This document shows, in pieces, positions 22,242-34,333 of a stretch of 64,000 nt of DNA (positions are counted from its first letter, which is position 1; each line of letters starts with the position of its first letter). Under the pieces are notes generated by a model that saw only the letters and a program-made list of their open reading frames with translations, did not search any database and was not told the origin of the DNA. The translations under genes and the position numbers were made by a program. The DNA is from Rhabditoides inermis (taxonomy: Eukaryota; Nematoda; Chromadorea; Rhabditida; Rhabditidae), in assembly GCA_963966185.1 (NCBI GenBank), contig CAWZYM010000114.1:1552001-1616000 (forward strand), read 5' to 3'.

Positions 22242-25200
22242 AGGGAGGGAGAGAGAGAGAGAGAGAGAGGAGATGTGTGTAGGCGTCGCTGTCCGGCGGA
22301 CGACTCCATGTCCTCGGATGAGGACAGCGCCCTCCCGGTGTCTGACAGTTCAACGAGGGGAGGAGCTGTGGGAGCGGCAAGGGCAAAGAGGTACGCATAA
22401 TTAAACATAATCAATATTACTCATTAATCTTACAACACCATGACTTACTAGCTGCGTCTTGTTTATCCATTCCAGAATACTGAGTGACTCGTACTGAGTG
22501 ACTGATCCCTCCATTGTATACTGAGTGACTCAAGCTCTCCCTTGTGTTCTGTTCTCATAGCGGTTCAGAAAGTTCTCACGTGACAATTTTCCAGACGCGA
22601 CCCGTCCTCCCCCGAGAGTAGTGACTTCTCTTCGATCGACCGCCGCCCGCTCGCCGCAGACAGAAGGCGAGGGGAGAGACCCGCGCTGCGGTCGGTCCAT
22701 GTGTTTATATCAATTTTAATCGAGTCAAATAGGTTGATATCACGTTGATATCATTGTGGGTATGTTGATATTCAAGTTTCTAACAGTACTTTTTCTCCAT
22801 TGGAAAATTGTCGCCGTTATTTTGTTTATTAAAAGTAGGTTTCGGATTTGTCCACGCATGAACAATACAACAAAGACGATGATTGGGTAGTAGTCGCTGT
22901 GAAAAAGTTTCCAGACAGCCGGCGAGGTGAACTCGCGATGATGAATCGAATCTATAGTAACGGATTAAATCAAATGTAAATGTTTGGTTAGTGTAAGTTG
23001 GATGAATAGGATTAAAACATGGCTGTTTTGCAGACAACAATAGTGTTTTTGTATGAATGGCATTTGCGGGTTGACTCATCTGTTCTCTTTCAGAGCCGAG
23101 TTGTTCGAGACTCGCGACAAGGACAAGGGCAGAGACACGCTGGGAAAGAACTCTTGCTCCACGACCAGCGACTATGAATCGAACAAGGTGGGTTTGGTGA
23201 AAGTCAGTTCGAAACTGAAAACACTGAGAGTACTAAGAACTGCGAACCACATTCGAATCATGCCGCTAAAGTTGTGCATTCGAGTTTGATTCCGAGTTTA
23301 TCCAAGATGCAAACACTGACAATGCACTAATGAAATAAGTGATACGGAACCTCTAACACCTATATAATATCATTCTCCGCCAAAGGTTATTTGAATTCAA
23401 GTTGAACGAGGTGAACAAATTGCAGGAGCACTTCGACTCGGGTAGTTGGAGCAGCAGCGGAAGCACCTATGAACAGTTCAAGGTGGGTGAATGCTATACG
23501 ACGTGTGTGGCGGGCCTTTCGACGAATTTCTGAAACACTTCAAATTTCACATTTACCACTTACGTTCCATTGGCGCAGTACCACGTGGAACAGAAAAGAA
23601 ATAGACGATTCGAGAACTGTTTTGTCTTGTACAAAAGCTAACGTTTCTTCTCACATCAATCAAATGCCAATGAATTATGTCAACAAGATTCATAGTCCAG
23701 CGGTTATCCCCCCGTCTCTTTTGACCCTCTGTCTTGATCGCCTGATCCTGAATATACAAAAAAAAATCGAATAAAAAATCAGTCTCGAAGTATGACTATG
23801 TTTGAAATCTACAATTTTTACGTTACGTACGTTTCACTAGCAAAATGGTCATCCGGCTCAGCAAAGATGCGATAATTATAACGTTGTATGATAACCAAAC
23901 ACGTTACCACAGCAACTCTCGTTCTAGGGTCGCTGCAACGCGAAGTCGTCTGCGGAAGACGTGGCTGAAGAAGGCCGTGGAGAGGTGCAGACAGACTGAG
24001 GAGCGGCAGATCCGCAAGCCTCCGGTAGACATGCCGTTGATCGGCCAGTGGCTGACGGATAGAGAAGCTTGAGAGGGAGAGGGAGAGGGACGCGCTGAGA
24101 CGCTCGGAGAAGGTATGTAGATTGACCGCGTCGCATAGAAATGATGGTTATGATGATTTGACGCCATTCTTATGATATTGGAGGATATCGAGCGGTTAAC
24201 TAAACTATTTTTGACAAGTAAAATGTCGCGGGTTCGAATCCACTCTACGTCAGGTGTTTTGCTGAAACCTTGCTACCGTAGCAATGTGCCTGCGAATCAT
24301 AACTTGTGTAAGATTCAGTCAATCTTTTGGGGTTTTGTCCACTTTAGAGTAGAAGTCGACTATATTGCTTTGTCTCATGTGAAATATTGTTTGGAGAGTT
24401 GTGGAATGTGGGCAGATCGATAAGCGACAGCATTCAACTTCATTCGACAAGTGAGAATATACAGCTGTTCTAAAACGTCTGGTCTCGACATGACAATTTC
24501 TCGAAGTCGCAGAAGCAGAAGGCAAGCCTTGAACGTACATTGAAACTAACTATATTTCGCTATATCTCTGCTCAGAGACGGATTTGCTTGCGACTCGTTG
24601 CTTTTTTCTAGTACAAGCTGCTCACGTAGAAGTTTTACACTAAGACCATCACACAACTGAAACCCAAACTTGGAAACACAATGACACTCTCATGTCCCAG
24701 CGCTAATCAAACGATCTCTCCTGTCTCATGCGTGCAATATGTACATGAGCGATTATGGTTATGGATGAACATTGATTTGATTGTAATGAGCACTCTTGCA
24801 GGATAGGGAGCAGCGATTGGAGCGTCGTCCGGGTGTAGGGACGCAGAGGGGCCAGCCTGGCGAGTCAGATCACCAGTGTGGCATGCTATGGAGGTGAGAT
24901 GACAGTGATAACTTACTTCATCACACTCACCTCATTCACATTGCCTCGTCGTCAAGAAGTCGTTTCGAACAGACAGAACCTCACAATTTTCACTCAACTC
25001 CAGAGTATTCCACTCATCTCCTAACACATATCACCTCATCGAAAGTTTCGATGACGCTGATTCACTCACAATCACTGATGCCACAGTTGAGACTGCATCA
25101 CTCACTCACACCCTCCTCTCCCTCGCAGACCGTTGCCCCGCCGCGGACACCGACCGCTCGCGCACCACCCCTGCCCCGCACTCCCCCCGCCCACCCGCTC

Positions 25201-27419
25201 ACTGTTCTCACCAATAGCAACCCGGAGAGGGGACGATACGCCGGTAACAATCACGTTCATCAATGTGCACGCTCACACTCGCTCACTCCACATCCCCTTT
25301 GTTGATCAGGGACATAGTGAATGCGAATTATGATGCATGCTGATCGGATGGTGCTTCTTTTTGAACCCGGTCTTTCTTTGAAGACAGTTTGCTAACACAA
25401 CCTCGCGCCCTAACCCCCTACCCCGGCTGTTTCAGGCGCCGTGCTGTCGCCGCGCACGCCGCGCACGCCTTCCACGAGTGCCCGATCCCTGTTCAGTTGT
25501 CTGTTCCCAGCTCACTCAGTTCCGCTTTGACTCACCACTGCTTTAGACCGCTTGCATCACCCGTCTACGCACCGCCGGCGACGCTTACGTGCACCAGGTT
25601 CACAGTTGTTTGGTTCTTTTTGTTTGTTTTTGTTTTTCGGTTTGCTTTTTGTGCACCAGGTTCACAGTTGTTTGGTTCATACTTGGTTCTGGAGTGAGAG
25701 AGAGAGAGACTGATCCTTCCAGTGGGACCCTCGTCCGATGACTCATCAGCCGCAGTATCAGCAGAGACCGGCGACGAGACTGGTCCGATCGCAGGTAATC
25801 GATAATCGATATAAAATAAAACCAGACATAATATGCGTATTACTTGTGTTTCATCAGCATTGTTGAGTCTCATATCGAAGGCGTTTAGTATTACGGGTGA
25901 AACATACTGCACATAACATTATAAACTTGTGAACACGAATTATTAACGAAATTTAAATAGTTCTCTAATCAGATTCGTAGTATGAGTTCATTTTAACATT
26001 CTCGAAATTTACATTGGTTAGTCCTTGCGAGTATGGTAATTGAGAGAAATGTCTTTTTTTCTATAATGCCATTCAGACTAATGGAGATAATGCTTCTTCA
26101 CCTTTTTATTAAATGTAATGGAAGTAATATATAAAACACACTTTACCTTGATAATATGTACTAACTATCACATTTGAAAACAGTTACTTACTTTATATAA
26201 TGATAATATAAAAAAAGTTGTAACACCATCCGTTAAAACACTTTTACTTCCCGGCGTTACTTTGTGAACAACTCAAATAACTGTGCTTGAGCCATGATAA
26301 CATGACGTGAATCCGGATAGGTGTTGGATTTGAAGGTGTACACACTGAATTCCGAAGTTGAGTTGTGTACACTCTGAATTCCGATATTGAGTTAGCACCG
26401 GGATGTGAAAACATGATGATAACGACTCAGTTTTGTCAATACAACTATTTGCTGAAAATGTCTGCAAGTTGATGAAAATTGAGCGCCAAATGTATCAAAG
26501 TGCAGAAATTGGTGCCAATTGGTGCCAATTTTCAATGTTCAACGGAATTTTTCACCGATAGGTATCTCCGACACATAGTTGTATTGACAAAAGTACATCA
26601 TTTTCAACATATTTTCACATCCCGGTGCTAACTCAATTTGGAAATTCGGAGTGTACACTCCCTTTAAAACTTTTGAACATTGAAAACTGGCACCAATTGG
26701 CACCAATTTCTGCATTTTGGTACATTTTGAGCTCAATTTTCACCAACTTGCAGACGTTTTCAGCATATCGTTGTATTGAAACAACTGAGTCGTTTTCTAC
26801 ATATGTTCACATCCCGGTGCTAACTCAACTTGGAAATTCAGAGTGTACACTCCCTTTAACTCCCTATAACCCATGCACATCTCAGACGGCCCTGTCCCAC
26901 CACCACCTCGATGCGATGCGGGCACAGAGTCAGCAGCAGACAAGGACATACCACAAGGTAGGGGGTGAGATGGAGGGAGAGGGAGGGAGGAAAGAGAGAA
27001 GAGAGAGAGGGGGAGAGAGGAAAGTAGGGAGAGGGAGAGAAAAGAAAAGAGAGAGGGTACTCATACAGATGTTTCATTCTGTCAGGTTCTCGTCAAATAA
27101 TTACATGAAAAATGATTATAGACAACCAAATAGAATGTATGTTTTATCTAAAGCTTCCTTCCAGAACCCGCCAGTGATGCGAGCAGCCTCACAGCTGGAG
27201 AAACGACCTGCCCCACCGCCACCACAACAGGTAAACAAGTAAACAAAAGAACAAACAAACAAATAAACAAACAAACACATAAGTACACAAAAAACCTTCA
27301 GGAAGCGTCCTTCGCGGCTCTCTGTTCCGGCGGCGTAACGGCCCGTGGGACATTCGTCCAATCGGACAGACTCCTCGCGCCCCTGCCACCACAGAAGACA
27401 GTGCAACAACAACAGGTGG

Positions 27420-27468
<49 letters not shown>

Positions 27469-27469
27469 A

Positions 27470-27501
<32 letters not shown>

Positions 27502-27703
27502 TCGTGCTTTGGTGCTCTTTTTGGTATAGTCCGGGGAAGTTCAGCCTTATTTGGCCCTCATGCACTCATCTCAAACTGCCCCTATTCATACCCTCACTAT
27601 TTGAACCGTGTATTCTCTCTCATTATGAAATCTCAGTGACATATAATTTCATTTTCCAGAGTCGCTTTCCGTGGCCATCTCACTGGAGGGGCGGACAGAG
27701 TAG
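15918..27703 (+). CDS. atypical Smad-like MH2-domain protein (Expansion/Rebuf-like)
   Basis: Exons: 15918-15939, 16321-16430, 18233-18315, 18557-18634, 18760-18835, 19015-19089, 19607-19705, 20661-20771, 20989-21088, 21651-21736, 21811-21863, 22016-22190, 22283-22390, 22595-22690, 23094-23187, 23426-23482, 23928-24112, 24802-24893, 25129-25243, 25436-25495, 25547-25597, 25723-25794, 26886-26957, 27165-27230, 27302-27415, 27660-27703. Phases agree from the ATG to 23482 and from 25129 to the TAG. The MH2-like domain spans 18233-21088: GVVLRMDNQGNIKALARGS, APVYCM, VFDMRRFKQSLEREA, CWFAIVNLVALDMLL. I recall this pattern from insect Expansion/Rebuf, which act in epithelial chitin secretion; the name is from memory. 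No MH1 domain. The C-terminal half is low-complexity, rich in Ser, Pro and Thr-Pro. Exon 23928-24112 has conflicting frames with in-frame stops. Confidence 0.75.
16076..16208. mobile_element. MITE family 1 copy
   Basis: Ends GAGGTCAGACTC and GAGTCTGACCTC exactly as at 9125-9310, with the shared interior ACCCTCAGAAAGATCTC and TTTTTGTATCA. It is 133 bp, shorter than the 9125 copy because of fewer CAGAAAGATC units. In MH2 intron 1. Confidence 0.85.
16431..16720 (+). repeat. degenerate tandem array of donor-containing units
   Basis: From the true donor at 16431 a unit of about 45-60 bp, GTGAGT followed by TTTCTGCCTGATTCCAC-like sequence, recurs at about 16478, 16530, 16581 and 16632. Each copy begins with a GTGAGT/GTGCGT donor-like hexamer. 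Confidence 0.7.
17145..17515 (+). repeat. 67-bp direct repeat with flanking 20-bp duplication
   Basis: TCTTCATTGGGTGGTCGGTC through TTGTGTTCTGCC occurs at about 17145 and 17427. The second copy is bracketed by a direct repeat containing GCGATCAGTAAGTAAGTA (about 17408 and 17496), as expected for a templated insertion. Confidence 0.8.
19110..19591 (+). repeat. GA/GGGA microsatellite, about 480 bp
   Basis: Imperfect (GA)n with GGGA and GGAGGGAGGG interruptions in higher-order repetition, between MH2 exons at 19015-19089 and 19607-19705. Long Arg-Glu or Ser-Leu reading frames here are repeat artefacts. Confidence 0.97.
19734..19790 (-). repeat. retroelement 3' tail-like fragment
   Basis: TTTATCCGGAATCGT with the following TGAATATGACAA and CACAAT recurs at 42231-42275. 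On the minus strand both end GGATAAAC followed by a different simple repeat (ACTTG units here, GATT units at 42217), a pattern typical of LINE/SINE 3' tails. Confidence 0.55.
19845..19883. other. perfect 17-bp hairpin
   Basis: AGTTGGGCAGACGAGGT (19845-19861) and its exact reverse complement (19867-19883) surround a CACAT loop, in a MH2 intron. No role known. Confidence 0.9.
20330..20405 (+). repeat. short direct repeat
   Basis: GTGGTTCTAATGAGGGACTT occurs twice (about 20338 and 20380) with related GGTTCTAATTT between them, in a MH2 intron. Confidence 0.8.
22200..22272 (+). repeat. GA microsatellite
   Basis: (GA)n with GGGAGGGAGGGAGG, filling most of the intron between MH2 exons 22016-22190 and 22283-22390. 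Confidence 0.95.
24180..24250 (+). repeat. tRNA-like SINE head (degenerate)
   Basis: Contains GGTTCGAATCC, a B-box match, preceded by GAGCGGTTAA resembling an A-box region at tRNA spacing. The stems do not pair well, so a functional tRNA is unlikely. It lies in a MH2 intron. Confidence 0.4.
26330..26856. mobile_element. foldback element with long inverted arms
   Basis: The left arm (about 26335-26535) and right arm (about 26665-26856) are inverted copies sharing GTGTACAC, GTTAGCACCGGGATGTGAA, CTGCAAGTTG and GGTGCCAATTGGTGCC. A second partial right arm lies at 26605-26660. No coding capacity. In a MH2 intron. Confidence 0.8.
27424..27495 (+). repeat. CT microsatellite
   Basis: (CT)n just after the donor at 27416 in the last MH2 intron. 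The preceding intron (27231-27301) is made of AAACAAAC/GTAAACAAG units. Confidence 0.95.
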
Positions 27704-28175
27704 TATGTACTAAAATAAACAATACCGATAGTCCCTCTGAAATCGGTTCAACGAATAACTAACTATCAGTGATATTTATATATTGCATAATGTTGCATAT
27801 GAATATTGTTTCACTCTCAGCCGTAGTATTCTATCTCGTCTGTCAACAAACAAAAACAAATCATTGTGTGCTTTCTCGAAGTGTATGTGTTGCTCAAATT
27901 GTGATGATGGTTATTACTCGATAAACTTTTGATAAAATGCACTCTGTGTTAATAGTTTTACTGTGACCCTGATTAAAGAAACTGTACAAACATTCTTCAT
28001 AGAAAACCAGGCGATTTTTGAAAGAGTGCATCTTGTGGGAATGTAATGTCGGTCTTTGAGTGAGGGAGGGAGGCGAATATCACACCTTGAAAACATTCTA
28101 TGGAAAGAGTTAATCAGTGGCATTCCGATATGGAAAGATAAGCTCCACCCTCACATATTACCTGAAAAAAAATTA
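27704..28175. other. intergenic, nothing recognised
   Basis: AT-rich sequence after the MH2 stop codon, with AATAAACAAT at 27713 as a possible polyadenylation signal. No supported coding sequence. Confidence 0.5.
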
Positions 28176-28450
28176 ATATATAAAACCCTGGATTGCCACT
28201 AGTTACATAATTCATCCTCATCTCGCTTTTCCTCGCTATGATTTTCGATTTGTTCTACGAGGAGGTGCAAATTCTGCTGGAGCAAAACTAAAGTAAGTTT
28301 TTTTTGTTACTTTTTTGATTCATTTCAGTTGAAATTATTCTCATTGTTTTCAGTTCCACCCGATTCAACGAAACCATCACGATGTGCCGCAACTTTTAGA
28401 AACTATCTAATTGAACTAAAACGATCAAATCGAATATGTAAATAAATCAT
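28176..28450 (+). other. possible mini-gene: TATA box, small spliced ORF, polyA signal
   Basis: ATATATAAAA lies at about 28176-28186 and an ATG at 28238-28240 starts a 17-codon ORF ending TAA at 28289-28291. A GTAAGT donor at 28293 is followed by TTTTCAG at 28347-28353. Using an earlier GTGCAA donor at 28265 would splice in phase to 28354 and give 27 codons ending at TAA. AATAAATC follows at about 28441. Family unknown; the parts may co-occur by chance. Confidence 0.25.
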
Positions 28451-28557
28451 AATAGATCGATAAATCACTTTATTCCCATTCATTGTAATTCAAACACGCA
28501 ATCACACCGTAATAATAACTGTCTCGTATCGTTTTGTAAGAATCTTCTATCCCTTTT

Positions 28558-30122
28558 TCACTCCTCGTCGCTGAATTTCGACGCCGTCGAGATGATCGAA
28601 ACCGACGACTCCGAGGCGTACGTCGTCTGAAAGAATCTCGGGTCCCGCCGCGAAAACCCTGCCGTACCTCGCTGCACGCGCTGTACTCGGTGCTCGGCTC
28701 GCTGAGCCTGCCGCTCCACGCCAGGGACGTGTCCGAGCCGCCGGCCTTGGCGCGCGAGGGGGCGGGGCTGGAGGAGGCGGAGCGACGGATGAGCGAGCGA
28801 CCGCGCGAGAGAGAGCGGGAGACGGAGCGAGAGACGGAGCGGGCAGCGAGCGGGTGGTAGACGAGAAACTGGGCGGGGCCTTGGCGCGCTGTGGCACCTC
28901 TGAACAGCGGTACTGTAGCTACCGTATACCGTAACGGGTTACTGTATCTACCGTATATCGTACCGAACTACTGTATCTATAGTACCGGGTTACTGTATCT
29001 ACTATCTATCGTACCGGGTTACCGAGTTACTGTGCATCGTACTGGGTTACTGTATCTACCGTACCCCTGGCCTGCTCCACAAGCGCGGCGATCGTGGCGG
29101 GGCGGTCAACGCCGGCCGACGGCGGCGGGAACGGATTGTTCGGGTGAATCTGCAATCGATACATCAATCAATAAATCGATTGATACATCAATAGATAAAT
29201 CGATAATCTATAGTTCATGGGTTTCGAAAGAAATTTTAAAAAGGGAAATGGAGTTGAATTACTGTTTCACACACTTTCGGATAAAACAACATCTGTGAAA
29301 CTTATGTGACATGTTACTGAGAATTTCATGCATCTGATGTTGCTGCTTGGCTCAAACCAAGTTACTGTCAACTACTTTTGAAAGACGACAACTCGTTTAG
29401 TGTCTAATCAGTTATAATCGATCAATACTCAATCGATAATCAATCGATACCTCGCTGAGATATGTCTTGACGCGGTCGAACGCCAGCTTGATCTGCTTTC
29501 GCGTGCGATTGCGCGCCGTGATCTTCTCAAAGTGCGAGTTGCGCACCTGCAAATTAGGTATACGGTAGGTGTACAGTAGGCATACTGTAGCTACAGTAAT
29601 CCGTACCGTCTTCTGCACGTCAGCGTCGTCGAGTGGCACGACGCCGATCGACACGTGTTTCGCCTCGTCCACCGAGCAGCCGTCAAACCTTAGGTATACG
29701 GTAGTCATCTAGGTATACGGTAGTCTACAGTAATCCGGGACTACGGTACCTCATCTGGAGCGAGACGGCCTGGTCGCCGGGGTTCGGGGCGGCGAGGAAC
29801 TGCCGAAGCACGTCGTCAAAGAGCTAAAGAGAGGGTTGAGAGAGAGAGAGGGAGGGAGGGAGACAGGGAGGGAGGGAGGGAGGGAGGGAGGGAGGGAGAG
29901 AGAGATGCTCACAGCTGGGATGTCGCCCTGCAGCGCGTGGCTCTCGCGCGCGGACGATGGCATTGGGAGGGGGGCCGACCGAGTGAGAAGCGGGCAGGGG
30001 TGAGGAGTGACGGCGGAGGAATGGGGAGAGGAATGGGGAGGGATGAGGTTCACCAAAGATGACGGAGGTTCAACACCTCGTTGAGGTAGGTCGTGGTTAT
30101 GGTAATGAGGACCGGAATGTTG
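28558..30122 (-). CDS. unidentified protein, 5' end not found
   Basis: Family not recognised. Exons 5'-3' on minus: 30077-30122 (NIPVLITITTTYLNE), 29913-29942 (SHALQGDIPA), 29750-29823 (LFDDVLRQFLAAPNPGDQ), 29607-29688 (DGCSVDEAKHVSIGVVPLDD), 29451-29546 (HFEKITARNRTRKQIKLAFD), 29065-29149 (IHPNNPFPPPSAGVDRPA), 28668-28868 (LVYHPLAARSVSRSVSRSLS, an Arg-Ser stretch, ending TEYSACSE), 28558-28626 (TTYASESSVSIISTASKFSD, then EE and stop). Phases agree through 29065. The join to the Arg/Ser exon is off by one, so its start is uncertain. The body looks globular with an RS-like basic then acidic tail. Four introns start GTACCG or GTACGG and are built of TACNGTA motifs. Upstream exons may lie beyond 30122. 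Confidence 0.68.
28869..29064 (-). repeat. intron made of TACNGTA motifs
   Basis: Starts GTACGGTAGATACAGTAAC on minus and continues as repeated ATACAGTAACCCGGTAC and TACGGTAG units to the acceptor. The same composition occurs at 29547-29606 and 29689-29749. Confidence 0.85.
29830..29905 (+). repeat. GA/GGGA microsatellite
   Basis: Imperfect (GA)n and (GGGA)n tract in the intron between exons 29913-29942 and 29750-29823 of the minus-strand gene. Confidence 0.95.
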
Positions 30123-31014
30123 CTAGAAGAGAGCGACAGGGAGTGGAAGTGAGAGGGAGTGATGATGGCAGTAACAGCAAGGCAGATGAAACCATTGTTT
30201 ATGGGAAGGGACGGTAAGTGGGACTTCGTTGAAGAAGGCTCATCCCTTTCAGATTATAAAAAGAGAGATCAGACAGATGCGAGATGACGTATCCGCTACG
30301 TTTCAACAAAATCTAATCAATGAAGTCGTGTCGCCAAGTCCCCCAAACCGTTTTGTAACTCTTCCCCATTCACATGCAACTCTCCCCTCTTCCTCTCCCC
30401 CCACTGACTAATCGACCCTCCACCGCGAATCGCACTGTCTCAATCGTCGCTCATTAATCAGGAGCGAAGACGGACTGTCCCTCTCTGCCTCTCTTCACCC
30501 TCTCTCTCCCTCCCTCTCTCTCTCTCTCTCCCTCTTCACTCATCTGTTACCGTCTCACTTTGTCTCCGCATTCCGCTTGGAAATTGGGAAGGTCATCTTT
30601 GTGGGGCGAATTTATTGAACAGCCGGAGAGACGCGGAGGTCTGTTCTCTTTTCTCGCACCCTCATATTCGAAAGTTCGTCCAGATGTCTTGGTAGCCATC
30701 GCGTATTCGCGCAATTGGCCCACTGTGTCGACCGGAAATTTGCATAATAATTGACTCGCACTTTTTCCGCGATCCCTCGATTTGTCAATATCTCGGGTGC
30801 GGTAAAATATGGGCGTTTGTGGATACATTGGGGTTAGACAAAACACGATAGAGTGCTGAGAATTGAGAGGGCTTGTGTGGCAGAGTGGCGAGAGAGCACG
30901 TGCGGCGGAGAGCGCGCAGACATACCAGTAAGGGGCCGCGAGTATGCTAATCGGGTGATTGATAGGGTAACTGGCGCGCGCGCGCCATCCTCTTTTGTCT
31001 CTCTCTCAGCTGGC

Positions 31015-31053
<39 letters not shown>

Positions 31054-31680
31054 GTGACCAGAAGGCGTGTGGACAGTCTCTTATCGCGGATTTGTCTGAC
31101 AGATGATGTGATGCGTTTACGACCACGTTGTTGACAGTTTTCACATAGGATTCTCATTTTCACAATCAATTTGTGTTGTCCGTAATAAAACATCCTATGT
31201 TTTCCTATGAACAGGGTCTGGCGCCATTCCGTCTGCTCGCTCCTTTCTTTCTTCTCTCTCCCCCCTCTCTCCTTCAATTGAGTCTCTCTCTCTCTCTCTC
31301 TCTCTCTCATTCTCTCTTTTTTCGCACATCGTATGGTATATGGATCGAATGAACCGCCGCGCAGCTGTGCTCTAATGTCCAGTCCTCAAATCCACATTCC
31401 TTGTTTACTTGTTTACTTGTTTACATATTTCATAGCCTCATCTATCACAACAACTTCGCGCGCACACTTCAAAACGCGCAACGACGTTACAATCGCTCTC
31501 GCCACTCTCGCGCAGTTACGCTGCCTCTCTCGAATCACACACTATTTCCACACACTCTCTCATTGTGTGGATTTGAATAGGGCAGGGATTAATGCGCTTT
31601 ATGTCTCGCCGACCCCCTATCCGGTGTGTAAGAGTTCGCGCCACACTTTGGAATTCGAGGTTTGCGCACGAGAGAGAGAA

Positions 31681-31737
<57 letters not shown>

Positions 31738-31851
31738 CAGTGACAAACTGCCTGCCGGACAGTGGTCCCCAGAGGCTTGGTGCATTGATTCGGTGGGGCG
31801 ATTCAACTGGCCTTCGCCATCGTCGTGGGTGGTCCGGCGATTATCATTGTC

Positions 31852-31909
<58 letters not shown>

Positions 31910-32676
31910 TCAAGGCAGCTGCGTTGGACGGGTGAAATATGTCTCTGTGGCGCGCATGGCTTAACTCCAGCCACTCTCAACATAGATAATATAGATTCTC
32001 AATGTTGCTTATTCGAATACAAAGTCTTCTTTCACGTCATTGTTCTTTGTTGTTGTTGATTGTTTGCATTGGCGCTTGGCGCGTTCGTTTGACGTTTGTT
32101 TGGTCATCACGTGTCCATTTTCATAACTTCCCATTGTTGTGTTCCACACACGGGTTGGATTGGGGGTGAGTCGATCGATCTGAGACAGTGTCTAGATGAA
32201 TATCTCCTATATGAATCGCTCTTTCTCGGCTCACGTTCTGTCGACTTTCTGTCTCCCACGATCTCTATATTTCGCGCATGTAGCATGTCCGCGCACGACC
32301 GAAACCGAATTGTCCCGCCGAGAAAGCTTTAGCTTTCTATGATTAGAAACTTGTACAAGCAAAGTATTCCTTTACCCTTTCCCTTCACCCCATTCCTTTC
32401 TCTGATCATATCACACATCTCGATTATCATCGAATCATCACGTCTCCATTTTCATCAGTGTGTGGCACCAATCACTCTATCACACCCCCCTTTTTGCACC
32501 TGCGTTTCTGTTGCGATTTGGCTCGAGAGGTGTGATTTCGTATCAGTTTTCGCATTTCATTCTGTCATTATCTTTCCAAACCGTTCCTATCATTCACTTG
32601 TTTCTCTCTCGCGTCAGTGCTATGAAAAGCTGAACCAAGCATTTTCTTCACTCACTCGCTGTCACTTTACTGCAGG

Positions 32677-32725
<49 letters not shown>

Positions 32726-33161
32726 TGCGGAGAGATAAGAGAGTGCGAGAGTGTCCGTGTTTCTGTTTCGAAGTTAGTCATAGCTTCTTCCCGATTCTCT
32801 CCGACGAACGCTTTTTATTCGCCTTTTTACTACTACTATTGCTCATGAGCATTTCCCTCGCTTCTTTCAATCAATACACGTTTTGATAGCAGGCATAATA
32901 TTGTCTAATCTGAAATTGCCCGCGTTCTCTCTGTGAGCGTAGGTGTGAAATCAATTTCTCTCTCCGTGATTTTATAGTGACACGCTCGTTTCTCGCAGCG
33001 AGTTGATGGACAGATATTAAAAGATAAGCGATTGATTGCCGCTGGGAAAGGTTATAGCCTTTCAGCCACTGGACACGCGTTTTCCAATGATTCATCGCGC
33101 GAGGTTGTTTTGTTGTTCGCTCATTTCTTTTTTCAGACCGTCGCCAGAGTTGCGTGGATCA
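30123..33161. other. non-coding stretch upstream of beta-catenin
   Basis: No reading frame with coding character. It contains GA tracts at about 31017-31051, 31683-31733, 31855-31902 and 32682-32722, a CT tract at 31284-31310 and GTTTACTT units at 31403-31425. It probably includes the beta-catenin promoter and 5' UTR, since a TTTTTTCAG acceptor at 33128-33136 precedes its ATG. Confidence 0.55.
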
Positions 33162-34271
33162 ATGTATCCATCCACGGTTAGAACATTCACTCTTCACTTC
33201 ACGTTGAAAACTATTACGTCAAATGATTTTGCGGCATTTGTAATCAGACATATTGTTATTGAAATGTGCCGAGCAAGAGAGCGTGACAAATGACGCAGAG
33301 TGTGACGCAGAGAGCGCAAGGCTTACGCAATGCAAATGACGCAGTGTAAGGAGCGTAAGAAGCGCAAGGGTGCCGCATTGAAATTGATGCAGAGTGTGAG
33401 TGTGACGTAATGAGCGTGAAACTACGCGTTTAAAATGACGCAGAGGGTGACGCAAGGCTGACGCAGAGGGTGACGCAAGGCTGCTCCTTTGAGGCGCGGG
33501 AGGCTGCGTCGTCGCCGAGCGAGCTGGACTCGTCCGTGGAGGGGGCGCAGGAGCGGCTCGGTGGCAGGCCGCTGCCCGACTCTCCACTGAGTATCAACAC
33601 CAGCATGGGACCGATGCACCATATGCAACAGGTCGGTGGACCTGTCCCTGTAAGAATCTGCCTTTATGAAACCGCCGCCGCACAGCGTTGAGCAGTAAAT
33701 GCAGGACGCTTCACCTCTTTGAAACCTAGGAAGTCGTATGGATAGACTGGCACACTTTGAATGACAATTTGTGAACACCAAAACCATAAGTAACTATTCC
33801 AGCTGGCAATGAACGCCGGCCAGTCCTCCTACCACCACCCCCATCCATACATGCCCCACCCGATGGGGGTGGGTGGAGTGCCTCCTGGAGTGCCTGGAGT
33901 GCCTGGAGTCCCTCCTCCACATCCTGGCCTGTCGGCGCCTGGTGTTCCAGGAGTGTCCGGCCTGCCACCACACATGTCCAGGGATCCGGCCGGTGAGCTA
34001 TCTATTGTTTCATTATTGCCAATTCCGTAGCCTTGTCATTATTGATTTTTGTTATCGATTCGTTTTTTTTGTGGTGAAACGCACTCTATTTTTGTTCTTC
34101 ATTGTTAAAAAATATCGAATGGATTACTGGTATTGTTTCCATTCACATTTATCAATGCTCTGAAACGTATTGTATTATTTTTTAGCATCAGCCCAGTTCA
34201 AAGTGAAGATGTGGCAGTCGATGGAGCGCGATTCCGGAATGGCAACGATGTCACACAGTCAGGTTTGTGAC

Positions 34272-34333
<62 letters not shown>

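Noticed and set aside
30834..32848. Several 90-170 residue frames upstream of beta-catenin
   Set aside because: They depend on GA/CT tracts and show no family pattern or splice-consistent exons.
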